Assembly (NCBI GenBank): GCA_014534095.1
Contig: JACVSD010000071.1
Location: 1-8,604, forward strand
Source of the DNA: Nitrospiraceae bacterium
Lineage (GTDB): Bacteria; Nitrospirota; Nitrospiria; Nitrospirales; Nitrospiraceae
DNA length: 8,604 bases
Direction: 5' to 3'
Positions 1-5,812 of this stretch are shown piece after piece (position 1 is the stretch's first letter; every line of letters begins with the position of its first letter). A program made the translations under genes and the position numbers. The notes below the pieces were generated by a model that was not told the DNA's origin, did no database searches, and saw nothing but the letters and a program-made list of their open reading frames with translations.

Positions 1-123
1 ATGGACGATTTCATGGCGCACGTAGATCGGCGCGCCGTATTTCTTCAGCGACAGATCGACAATGTCGATTGCCCGGTCGACGCCTGCGCAAAATCCGCGC
101 GGATTGGCAAGATAGATTTTCAT
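1..123 (-). CDS. ispH: 4-hydroxy-3-methylbut-2-enyl diphosphate reductase IspH (LytB), N-terminal fragment cut by the window edge
   Basis: IspH is the last enzyme of the MEP isoprenoid pathway. It reductively dehydroxylates HMBPP to IPP and DMAPP with a [4Fe-4S] cluster in the cytoplasm. Only the first 41 codons are here; the gene continues beyond position 1. The visible peptide starts [20 protein letters not shown] and ends [11 protein letters not shown]. This matches the start of E. coli IspH as I remember it, including the iron-sulfur ligand Cys12 and the active-site His41, which is the last residue visible. The start is the ATG at 123-121, with GGAG about 11 bases upstream. The family is normally a little over 300 residues, so about seven eighths are missing. 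It is transcribed divergently from the response regulator gene. A plus-strand ORF covering 1-255 is only the shadow of this gene. Confidence 0.93.
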   Translation of the reverse strand, partial: MKIYLANPRGFCAGVDRAIDIVDLSLKKYGAPIYVRHEIVH

Positions 124-190
124 AGTCTCAACAACTCCTTCAGCAAGGCGTGGCTGAACAGATCCACCGCCCGGCGGACAGTCCTCGTCC

Positions 191-220
191 ACATTACGTC
201 AGGTCGACAGACCCCGTCAA
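191..220 (-). promoter_or_regulatory. Candidate sigma70-type promoter for ispH
   Basis: Reading the minus strand, TTGACG (220-215) is followed after 18 bases by TAATGT (196-191). The -35 matches the consensus at five of six positions; the -10 keeps only the key TA...T. Transcription would start near 184, leaving a leader of about 60 nt before the ispH ATG. The left copy of the local direct repeat lies in the spacer and the -10 side, so a regulator bound there would probably affect this promoter. Prediction from sequence only. Confidence 0.35.
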
Positions 221-258
221 CAGATTTGCCTGGCACCCGGCCCGCGTCAGCTTGACAG
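197..258. repeat. Imperfect 14-base direct repeat in the ispH/response-regulator divergent region
   Basis: CGTCAGGTCGACAG at 197-210 and CGTCAGCTTGACAG at 245-258 agree at 12 of 14 positions, 48 bases start to start. Each is followed by the 9-mer CAGACCCCG or its overlap (208-216 and 262-270). On the minus strand the region shows three CTGT(C/T)(G/A)A heptamers at 258-252, 223-217 and 210-204. These resemble half-sites of the PhoB-family Pho box (CTGTCAT), although the 35- and 13-base spacings are not the standard 11. They may be operators for the neighbouring response regulator; that is inference. Confidence 0.4.
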
Positions 259-280
259 GATCAGACCCCGCCCGTACGCT
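252..280 (+). promoter_or_regulatory. Weak candidate promoter for the response regulator gene
   Basis: TTGACA at 252-257 is a perfect -35. After 17 bases comes TACGCT (275-280), which keeps only the TA...T of a -10. Transcription would start near 287, just before the ATG at 293. That would exclude the GGAG at 281-284 from the message, so either the promoter is further upstream or the transcript is nearly leaderless. The -35 lies inside the right copy of the direct repeat. Confidence 0.25.
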
Positions 281-292
281 GGAGCCCATTCC

Positions 293-1003
293 ATGGCGGC
301 CGCCGGCCAAAAGAAGATTCTGATTGTTGAAGATGAGAAAGACATTCTTCAACTCGTCCGGCTATATCTGGAAAAGGAAGGCTTTCGGACGGTCACCGCA
401 ATGACCGGCTCTGAGGGGCTGGATCAGGTGAAAGCGGAAAAACCCGACCTGCTCGTGCTGGATCTCATGCTCCCTCAGATGGACGGCTTGGAGGTGTGCA
501 AGCGCCTCCGGTCCAATCCCGAGACGGCCAGGCTTCCGATTATCATGCTGACGGCCAAGGCGGAAGAATCCGATACGATCGTGGGGCTTGAGCTAGGCGC
601 AGATGATTATGTGACTAAGCCTTTCAGCCCCAAGACCTTAGTCGCCCGCGTGAAAGCCCTCGTACGCCGACTCGGAAGAGAGGCCTCCGAGCCCACCGGC
701 CAATATCAGTACGGTCCGCTCACCATGGACCTGGCTCGCCATGAGGTGAGCCTGGACCAACAGGACATCACACTCACCACGAAAGAATTTGGATTGCTGG
801 AACATCTGCTCCGGCATCCCGGTCGCGTACTCACCCGTGAAGTGCTCCTGAACGCCGTCTGGGGGTACGACTACTATGGCACCACGCGGACCGTAGACGT
901 CCACGTACGCCGACTCAAGCAAAAGCTTCCCCTGCTCGAAGACGCGATCGTATCCGTGAAGTCGCTAGGCTATAAACTCAAGGACCTGAGCGGTGACCCG
1001 TGA
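293..1003 (+). CDS. phoB: OmpR/PhoB-family response regulator
   Basis: A 236-residue DNA-binding response regulator, close to the usual length for this family. The N-terminal receiver domain (about residues 7-123) has the acidic pocket E13-D14, the phospho-acceptor D57 in LVLDLMLPQMDG, the switch T87 in IIMLTAK and the conserved K109 in VTKPF. The C-terminal winged-helix domain (about 135-233) carries the typical TTKEFGLLEHLLRHPGRVLTR and RTVDVHVRRLKQKL stretches. The start at 293 has GGAG at 281-284, eight bases upstream. The sensor kinase gene follows on the same strand after 85 bases, so the two form a cognate pair. The PhoB name rests on family resemblance, the PhoR-like partner and the nearby phosphate permease. 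ResD/WalR-like roles are not excluded, because effector domains of this family look alike. Confidence 0.85.
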   Translation: MAAAGQKKILIVEDEKDILQLVRLYLEKEGFRTVTAMTGSEGLDQVKAEKPDLLVLDLMLPQMDGLEVCKRLRSNPETARLPIIMLTAKAEESDTIVGLELGADDYVTKPFSPKTLVARVKALVRRLGREASEPTGQYQYGPLTMDLARHEVSLDQQDITLTTKEFGLLEHLLRHPGRVLTREVLLNAVWGYDYYGTTRTVDVHVRRLKQKLPLLEDAIVSVKSLGYKLKDLSGDP

Positions 1004-1047
1004 CGGATGACACCGTGATCCGTTCAGCCGCGGGCTTGTCAAAATAG

Positions 1048-1062
1048 GCGGCGGGTCGCCGC
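1048..1062 (+). other. GC-only hairpin between the response regulator and kinase genes
   Basis: GCGGCG (1048-1053), loop GGT, then CGCCGC (1057-1062) form a perfect six-pair GC stem in the 85-base gap. No T-run follows (the next bases are ATCCCTCCC), so it is not a classical intrinsic terminator. It could reduce read-through or translation of the kinase, giving less kinase than regulator. Function is inferred. Confidence 0.45.
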
Positions 1063-1088
1063 ATCCCTCCCATCCATCACCAAGATCT

Positions 1089-2936
1089 ATGACGCTGTCC
1101 ATTCGATGGAAAGTCACGCTGGCCACCCTCCTGGCGGTGGCCAGCGGGCTGCTCATCGCCGGCGTGTTGGCGATTCAATCCTTGGCACAACAAGAGATTG
1201 CACAACTGAGTGCGGTCTTGGAAGCGCGGACCAAGCTCGTGGAGTTCGGGCTTCAACCTCTGCTGCTCGCCTCCGCCTCAGGACAGGATCCGGCTCAACT
1301 CCAAGGCGTCGTGCGCGAACTGAGCGAGCGGGCCGCGGCCCGGGTGACGGTTATATCGGCAGACGGCACGGTGCTGGCGGATAGCGCCGTGCCGGAGAGC
1401 AACCTCGCCGCGATCGAAAATCACCGATCCAGGCCCGAGATCCAACAAGCAGCCACCCACGGCCACGGGCAAGACATTCGGGCAAGCCACACGACCGGGG
1501 AGCGGACCCTCTACCGCGCCATCACGATGACAGGGCGACCTGGCATGCCCCCCATTTTTATCCGAGTGGGCCAGCCTATGGTGCTGCTCGATCGTGAGAT
1601 CGCCCAATTGCAGCAGAACCTGTTTCTAGCCCTGGGAATCGCCTTTGTGCTGGCCGTCTCCTTGAGTATCTGGCTGGCGAGGAGCATCACCCGGCCCTTG
1701 TCGGATATCGCCCACGCCGCTCAGCAGCTGACGATCGGTTCTCAGACCGTTCCAATCAAGACCAATTCCCGGGACGAAGTGGGACTCCTCGCGGCGACCT
1801 TGAATCGCATGGCGGACGAGCTGCATGCGAAGATCGCCGAACTGTCGGAGGACCGTGCTCAACTCTTGGCCATGCTGACCTCCATGGTGGAAGGCGTGTT
1901 GGTCTTGGACTATCGCGGGCATGTCCTGCAGGTCAATCCGGCGCTCGAACGCATGTTCGGGGTGTCTCGGACGGAAGCGCGCGGCCGGCCTTGCTCCGAT
2001 GTGTTCCGCCACCAGCGGCTTAATGACCTCGTGGCCGCCATTCTGACCACCAGGGTCAACCAGGAAGATGAAATCGTCCTGGCTGCCACCGCCCGCTCGT
2101 TGCACATCCAAGCCTCTGTCGCCGGAGGTGAACGCGCGAACGAGGCCTGTGCCGTCCTGGTGTTCCACGACATCACGGAGCTACGGCGTCTGGAGAACAT
2201 CCGTAAAGATTTTGTGGCCAACGTCTCACATGAGCTGCGCACACCGCTGACGTCCATCAAAGGGTACGTGGAGGCGCTCCTCGACGGGGCCAAGGACGAC
2301 CCGGAGGCCCTGGACCGCTTCCTGGCTATCATCCTGACTCAGAGCGACCGGCTCAACCTCATTATCGAGGACCTGCTGGAGCTGTCGAAGATCGAATCAG
2401 GATTAGTGTCGTTCAAACGGGATCCCATGGACCTGCGCACAGTGGTGGACCGCACACTTTCCGTCATCAGGCCCATCGCCGCCAAGAAAGGACATCGGCT
2501 GGTCACCGTAGTCAACGACGACTTACCGGCCTTGGCCGGTGATGAAGATCGATTTGTCCAAGTCCTGACGAATCTGATGGACAATGCCGTCAAATACACA
2601 CCTGAGCAAGGAACGATCACCGTGGCCGCCCGCAGGGTGGTCCCAGAGGCCGGACTAGCCGCGGGCGGCCCGTTCGTGGAAGTGACGGTCAGCGATACGG
2701 GGATCGGCATCCCGGATCAGGACCGTCCCCGCGTGTTCGAACGGTTTTACCGAGTCGACAAAGCGCGGTCACGGGAACTGGGCGGGACCGGGCTCGGACT
2801 GGCCATTGTGAAGCATATCGTCGAGGGGCATGGAGGACAGGTGTGGGTGGAAGGAAATCATCCGCGGGGCAGTCGCTTCGTCGTTCGGCTACCGGTCGCG
2901 GGATACGATCCCGAGCTAGGTGAGTGCCGCCAATAA
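1089..2936 (+). CDS. phoR: PhoR-type membrane sensor histidine kinase with periplasmic, HAMP and PAS domains
   Basis: A 615-residue inner-membrane kinase that would phosphorylate the response regulator encoded just upstream. In order: TM helix about 9-31; periplasmic sensor about 32-175, size compatible with a Cache-like fold; TM helix about 176-196; HAMP about 197-250, with the RSITRPLSDI start; PAS about 257-366, beginning LTSMVEGVLVLD; HisKA with phospho-acceptor H381 in NVSHELRTPLTSIKGY; ATPase domain about 480-603. The ATPase part has the N box around N499, the G1 box DTGIG (536-540), the F box FERFYR (550-555) and the G2 box GGTGLGLAI (565-573). All catalytic motifs look intact. The start at 1089 is the first ATG that gives a complete TM segment, but no Shine-Dalgarno is visible. 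E. coli PhoR lacks a large periplasmic domain, so this protein may read an external signal directly, like PhoR or WalK of other lineages. The 3' end overlaps the convergent pit gene by 21 bases. Confidence 0.88.
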   Translation: MTLSIRWKVTLATLLAVASGLLIAGVLAIQSLAQQEIAQLSAVLEARTKLVEFGLQPLLLASASGQDPAQLQGVVRELSERAAARVTVISADGTVLADSAVPESNLAAIENHRSRPEIQQAATHGHGQDIRASHTTGERTLYRAITMTGRPGMPPIFIRVGQPMVLLDREIAQLQQNLFLALGIAFVLAVSLSIWLARSITRPLSDIAHAAQQLTIGSQTVPIKTNSRDEVGLLAATLNRMADELHAKIAELSEDRAQLLAMLTSMVEGVLVLDYRGHVLQVNPALERMFGVSRTEARGRPCSDVFRHQRLNDLVAAILTTRVNQEDEIVLAATARSLHIQASVAGGERANEACAVLVFHDITELRRLENIRKDFVANVSHELRTPLTSIKGYVEALLDGAKDDPEALDRFLAIILTQSDRLNLIIEDLLELSKIESGLVSFKRDPMDLRTVVDRTLSVIRPIAAKKGHRLVTVVNDDLPALAGDEDRFVQVLTNLMDNAVKYTPEQGTITVAARRVVPEAGLAAGGPFVEVTVSDTGIGIPDQDRPRVFERFYRVDKARSRELGGTGLGLAIVKHIVEGHGGQVWVEGNHPRGSRFVVRLPVAGYDPELGECRQ

Positions 2937-3911
2937 GAAATACACGCTCGCGCCGAGCAAGGCCGCCCCCGGAAGGGTAAAGATCCAGGCCGAGAGAATT
3001 TTGCTCGTGACGCCCCAGCGCACGGCTGACAGGCGTTTGGTGGCCCCGACGCCGAGGATGGATGAAGTGATCGTATGAGTGGTGCTGACCGGCAGTCCGA
3101 AGTGCGCCGCGAACATCAACACCGTCGCGGCGCTCGTCTCGGCCGCAAAACCGTGCACCGGTTCGAGCTTCACGATCCGCATGCCGAGCGTGCGCATAAT
3201 GCGCCAGCCTCCCACGACCGTGCCGAGCCCCATGGCTAAGGCGCAGGACACGATGACCCATGTGGGCACCTCGGACGAGGTCAACTGACCCGAAGCCACC
3301 AGAGCGAGGGTAATGATTCCCATCGCCTTTTGCGCATCGTTGGCTCCGTGACTGAACGCCATGAAACTCGCCGAAAGCAACTGCAGGCGGCTAAAGATTT
3401 TGTTCGCGGTGCCTCTCGACACTCTAAAAAACGCCCAGCTCACGCCCACCATGACCAAAAGACCGATGGTAAATCCCAACAGCGGAGACAGCACCATCGC
3501 CTCTAAGATCGCCCGCAAACCCTTGAACTGGACGACGGCCCATCCCCCATGCGCGACGGCGGCGCCCACCAGTCCGCCGATCAGAGCGTGCGAGGAACTC
3601 GTCGGGAGCCCTAGGATCAGAGTGAGTAAATTCCAGAGAATGGCACCGCCTAAAGCAGCGGCGACCACGGAATTGGTAATGGCATCGGGAAACACGATGC
3701 CACCGCCGATCATCTTGGCCACGGCGGTGGAAAAAAACGCCCCGACGATATTCAACAGACCCGCAAGCAGGACCGCCGCCAGCGGGGTCAGCACGCGCGT
3801 AGAGACGACTGTCGCGACCGCATTGGCACAATCATGCCAGCCGTTCGAGAAATCGAACAGCAAGGCCAGGACCACCGTCACCAGGAGGAGTCCGGTCAGC
3901 TCCGGCATCAT
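2916..3911 (-). CDS. pit: Pit-family low-affinity inorganic phosphate permease
   Basis: A 331-residue polytopic membrane protein of the PiT/PHO4 family, which moves metal-phosphate or phosphate with H+ or Na+ across the inner membrane. The two inverted family repeats are clear. Repeat 1 has FDFSNGWHDCANAVATVVST (20-39) and GLPTSSSHALIGG (101-113). Repeat 2 has FSHGANDAQKAMGI (186-199) and GLPVSTTHTITSSILG (272-287). Most of the rest is hydrophobic helix. It is shorter than the roughly 500-residue E. coli PitA and matches the compact bacterial form that is usually paired with a DUF47 protein. The start is ATG 3911-3909 (a second ATG follows at once); no good ribosome site is seen, so translation may couple to the DUF47 gene 37 bases upstream. 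Its stop lies inside the 3' end of the kinase gene. Substrate could in principle be sulfate, but phosphate is favoured by the neighbours. Confidence 0.9.
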   Translation of the reverse strand: MMPELTGLLLVTVVLALLFDFSNGWHDCANAVATVVSTRVLTPLAAVLLAGLLNIVGAFFSTAVAKMIGGGIVFPDAITNSVVAAALGGAILWNLLTLILGLPTSSSHALIGGLVGAAVAHGGWAVVQFKGLRAILEAMVLSPLLGFTIGLLVMVGVSWAFFRVSRGTANKIFSRLQLLSASFMAFSHGANDAQKAMGIITLALVASGQLTSSEVPTWVIVSCALAMGLGTVVGGWRIMRTLGMRIVKLEPVHGFAAETSAATVLMFAAHFGLPVSTTHTITSSILGVGATKRLSAVRWGVTSKILSAWIFTLPGAALLGASVYFLLAALT

Positions 3912-3948
3912 CGACGTGAGATTGTCATAATCGGAAGGACAACGCCCA

Positions 3949-4566
3949 TCAGTGGTGCTTCAACACGATTCGCTCAAGAATATTCGCGACATCCTCGCAA
4001 CGGTCGGTTCCGGCCTCAAACGTTTCGTAAATTTCTTTCCACTTGATTACCGCGATGGGATCCGTTTCTTTGTCAAACAGCTCGGAGATGGCATCGCGAG
4101 AAATGCGGTCGGCCTCATTTTCAAGGCTGTTGACCTGCACGCTGCATTCATTGATCTCCGCATGGGACAAGGTCACCCGGTCCACTCCTCGTCCGACGGC
4201 CACGGACGCCTCGTAGAGAATGTCAGCCAACCGGATGGCCGAATCGGTGGGGCGCGGAATCTTATAGATCACGAATCGATCGGCGACGGCTTCCACCGCA
4301 TCCAAGATGTCGTCCAACGCGCTGGCCAGATCATGGATGTCTTCACGGTCGATCGGAGTGATGAAGGTTTGATTGAGCCGGGTCGCAATATCATGCGTGA
4401 TGCCGTCCCCGACGTGTTCGACATCCTTAATGCGCCGTGCTTGGACGGCGGAATCACCAAAGTGCTCCATCATCTCCTTCAAAAGACGGCTGCCTTCGAT
4501 CATGTTATGAGCGGCTTTCTTGAACAGTTCAAAAAATGCTTCTTCTTTTGGAATCAGGCTGAACAT
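3949..4566 (-). CDS. DUF47 (PhoU-like) Pit accessory/regulatory protein
   Basis: A 205-residue soluble, charged, largely helical protein of the DUF47/PhoU_div family, typical in length. Such proteins are PhoU-like helical bundles commonly encoded next to Pit permeases and thought to regulate them. Recognisable stretches are RRIKDVEHVGDGITHDI (44-60), QTFITPIDREDIHDLASALD (66-85) and NSLENEADRISRDAISELF (146-164), with acidic E..xD motifs of the sort that bind metal in PhoU proteins. No signal peptide or membrane helix is seen. The start ATG at 4566-4564 has GGGGAG about 11 bases upstream. The pit gene follows after 37 bases on the same strand, making a two-gene unit. A Pho-box-like repeat lies 50-70 bases upstream. 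A 228-residue plus-strand ORF over the same DNA is a shadow. Confidence 0.88.
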   Translation of the reverse strand: MFSLIPKEEAFFELFKKAAHNMIEGSRLLKEMMEHFGDSAVQARRIKDVEHVGDGITHDIATRLNQTFITPIDREDIHDLASALDDILDAVEAVADRFVIYKIPRPTDSAIRLADILYEASVAVGRGVDRVTLSHAEINECSVQVNSLENEADRISRDAISELFDKETDPIAVIKWKEIYETFEAGTDRCEDVANILERIVLKHH

Positions 4567-4616
4567 CTCAATCGGTGCTCCCCGTTCTCTGCGTCCGCAA
4601 CTGGTCTCATACGGTT

Positions 4617-4634
4617 GTTACAGACTGGTTACGC
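4617..4634 (-). promoter_or_regulatory. Pho-box-like tandem repeat upstream of the DUF47-pit unit
   Basis: On the minus strand, GCGTAAC (4634-4628), four bases CAGT, then CTGTAAC (4623-4617) give two heptamers of 11-base period. That is the architecture of a PhoB Pho box (CTGTCAT-N4-CTGTCAT). A third copy, CCGTAAC (4651-4645), lies 17 bases further upstream, out of that phase. TATGAG (4611-4606) could serve as a -10, with no good -35, as expected for an activator-dependent promoter. However, it lies only 5 bases past the second heptamer, closer than in classical Pho promoters. The site fills the 85-base gap between the fabH stop and the DUF47 start. Confidence 0.45.
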
Positions 4635-4651
4635 ATAATCCGCTGTTACGG

Positions 4652-5644
4652 CTACCATCGCATCAGACCGGTGGCCCAGGTGAGGCCTCCCCCGAACGCG
4701 CCCAACAAGACCACATCGCCTGAAGCAAGAGTGCCGGCCCGTGCCGCAGAATCTAGCGCGATGGGCAGGGAAGCGGACGAGGTATTGCCGAAACGCTCGA
4801 GGACGGATGCCACTCGCGTCCGAGGCAGGTTCAGGCGATCGGCAACCTGGGCGAGAATGCGGCCGTTCGCCTGGTGGAGAACCACCTGCTTGACCTCATC
4901 CAGGGGGATGCCGAACTCTTTTAGAATGTCGTGCACAGCCTGCTCGATACGCCGGACCGCCACCCGGAACACTGAGGCACCCTTCATGCGGAGCACATGT
5001 CGTCCCTCGGCAACGGTATCGGCGCAGGAGGGCATCCGGGATCCGCCCGCCTCCACTCGAATGAGCCGATGGCCGGCGCCATCGGCGTGCAATCGGAGAC
5101 CGAGGATGCCGGACTTCACCGGATGGCTGGTCGTTTCGCCGCGCAGGACAACAGCGCCTGCCCCATCGCCGAACAGCATGGCCGTACTCTCATCAGTAGC
5201 GTCGAGGAATCGAGATTTCACTTCGGACGCTGCCACCAGGCAGGTCTGCACCTGCCCGCTCATGACCATGGCGTTCGCCATAGAAAGCGCATAGAGAAAC
5301 CCCGAGCAGGACGCCGAAACATCAAACGCCCCCACCCCTCGGCAGCCCAGCCCCCGCTGCACGTAACAAGCCGTCGAAGGAAACGCTCGATCCGGTGACG
5401 TGGTTGACACGATAATCGCATCAAGGCTCCCCGCCTCACACCCTGTGGCCTCCAAGGCCCTCCGTCCTGCTTCAAGGGCCATATCCGACGCAGCCTCATC
5501 AGGCGCAGCCCAACGGCGCTCGCGAATGCCGGTGAGAGTCTGAATATCATCCGCGGCAATGCCCAAAGGGCCTGCCACCTCTTCATTGGTCACGACTCGG
5601 CTCGGCAGATAGCTTCCTGTGCCAATGATCCTGCTTGATACCAT
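4652..5644 (-). CDS. fabH: Beta-ketoacyl-ACP synthase III (KAS III)
   Basis: A 330-residue thiolase-fold enzyme that starts fatty-acid synthesis by condensing acetyl-CoA (or another short acyl-CoA) with malonyl-ACP in the cytoplasm. The catalytic triad is visible: C113 in DVSASCSGFLYAL, H257 in VVLHQANGRI and N287 in ERFGNTSSAS. The early SRIIGTGSYLPSRVVTNEE and the late GAFGGGLTWATGLMRW are typical of FabH, and the length is normal. The frame stays open for 62 codons upstream, but the ATG at 5644-5642 is chosen because GGAG lies eight bases before it and homology begins there. A strong promoter sits about 90 bases upstream. No other fab or plsX gene is adjacent in the window, so this fabH is separate from the common fab cluster. 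It diverges from bamD and is followed, same strand, by the DUF47-pit unit after 85 bases. Acyl-chain preference cannot be read from sequence. Confidence 0.93.
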   Translation of the reverse strand: MVSSRIIGTGSYLPSRVVTNEEVAGPLGIAADDIQTLTGIRERRWAAPDEAASDMALEAGRRALEATGCEAGSLDAIIVSTTSPDRAFPSTACYVQRGLGCRGVGAFDVSASCSGFLYALSMANAMVMSGQVQTCLVAASEVKSRFLDATDESTAMLFGDGAGAVVLRGETTSHPVKSGILGLRLHADGAGHRLIRVEAGGSRMPSCADTVAEGRHVLRMKGASVFRVAVRRIEQAVHDILKEFGIPLDEVKQVVLHQANGRILAQVADRLNLPRTRVASVLERFGNTSSASLPIALDSAARAGTLASGDVVLLGAFGGGLTWATGLMRW

Positions 5645-5735
5645 CGTTCGTTCTCCGGCCGCACTATGGCAGGGATGCAGGGCGAGTGCGCACCCACAAG
5701 TCTCGCGAGACGCTCGGCTCTGTCGAGATGCGCGG

Positions 5736-5764
5736 ATTATAGGGAGGAGGGGAAGTGCGGTCAA
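5736..5764 (-). promoter_or_regulatory. Near-consensus sigma70 promoter for fabH
   Basis: On the minus strand, TTGACC (5764-5759), a 17-base spacer and a perfect TATAAT (5741-5736) match the consensus at 11 of 12 positions. Transcription would begin near 5729, leaving a leader of about 85 nt before the fabH start. This is the best promoter match I see in the window. The purine-rich plus-strand run at 5742-5752 is the other face of the spacer. Confidence 0.7.
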
Positions 5765-5777
5765 CCGCTCTGTCTCG

Positions 5778-5806
5778 TTGCTTTCAGCGCCCAATCTTGC
5801 TATGTG
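5778..5806 (+). promoter_or_regulatory. Weak candidate promoter for bamD
   Basis: TTGCTT (5778-5783), 17 bases, then TATGTG (5801-5806) keep only the TTG and TAT cores. If used, transcription would begin at about 5812-5813, at the bamD ATG, giving a leaderless message. This fits the lack of a Shine-Dalgarno directly before that ATG, but the match is poor. Confidence 0.22.
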
Positions 5807-5812
5807 TGGGGC

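Noticed and set aside
1..255. Plus-strand 84-codon ORF at the left edge
   Set aside because: It is the antisense of the ispH start plus the intergenic region; the minus strand encodes the recognisable IspH N-terminus with Cys12 and His41.
1278..2332. Several long minus-strand ORFs opposite the kinase gene
   Set aside because: They are Arg/Gly/His-rich GC-driven shadows with no recognisable domain, lying opposite a kinase with every catalytic motif intact.
3361..4638. Plus-strand ORFs of 189 and 228 codons opposite pit and DUF47
   Set aside because: Both are shadows of clearly recognised genes on the other strand and show no domain of their own.
5666..5812. 49-codon N-terminal extension of bamD
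   Set aside because: A lipoprotein signal peptide begins at 5813, and an extension would bury it. The region also holds the fabH promoter.
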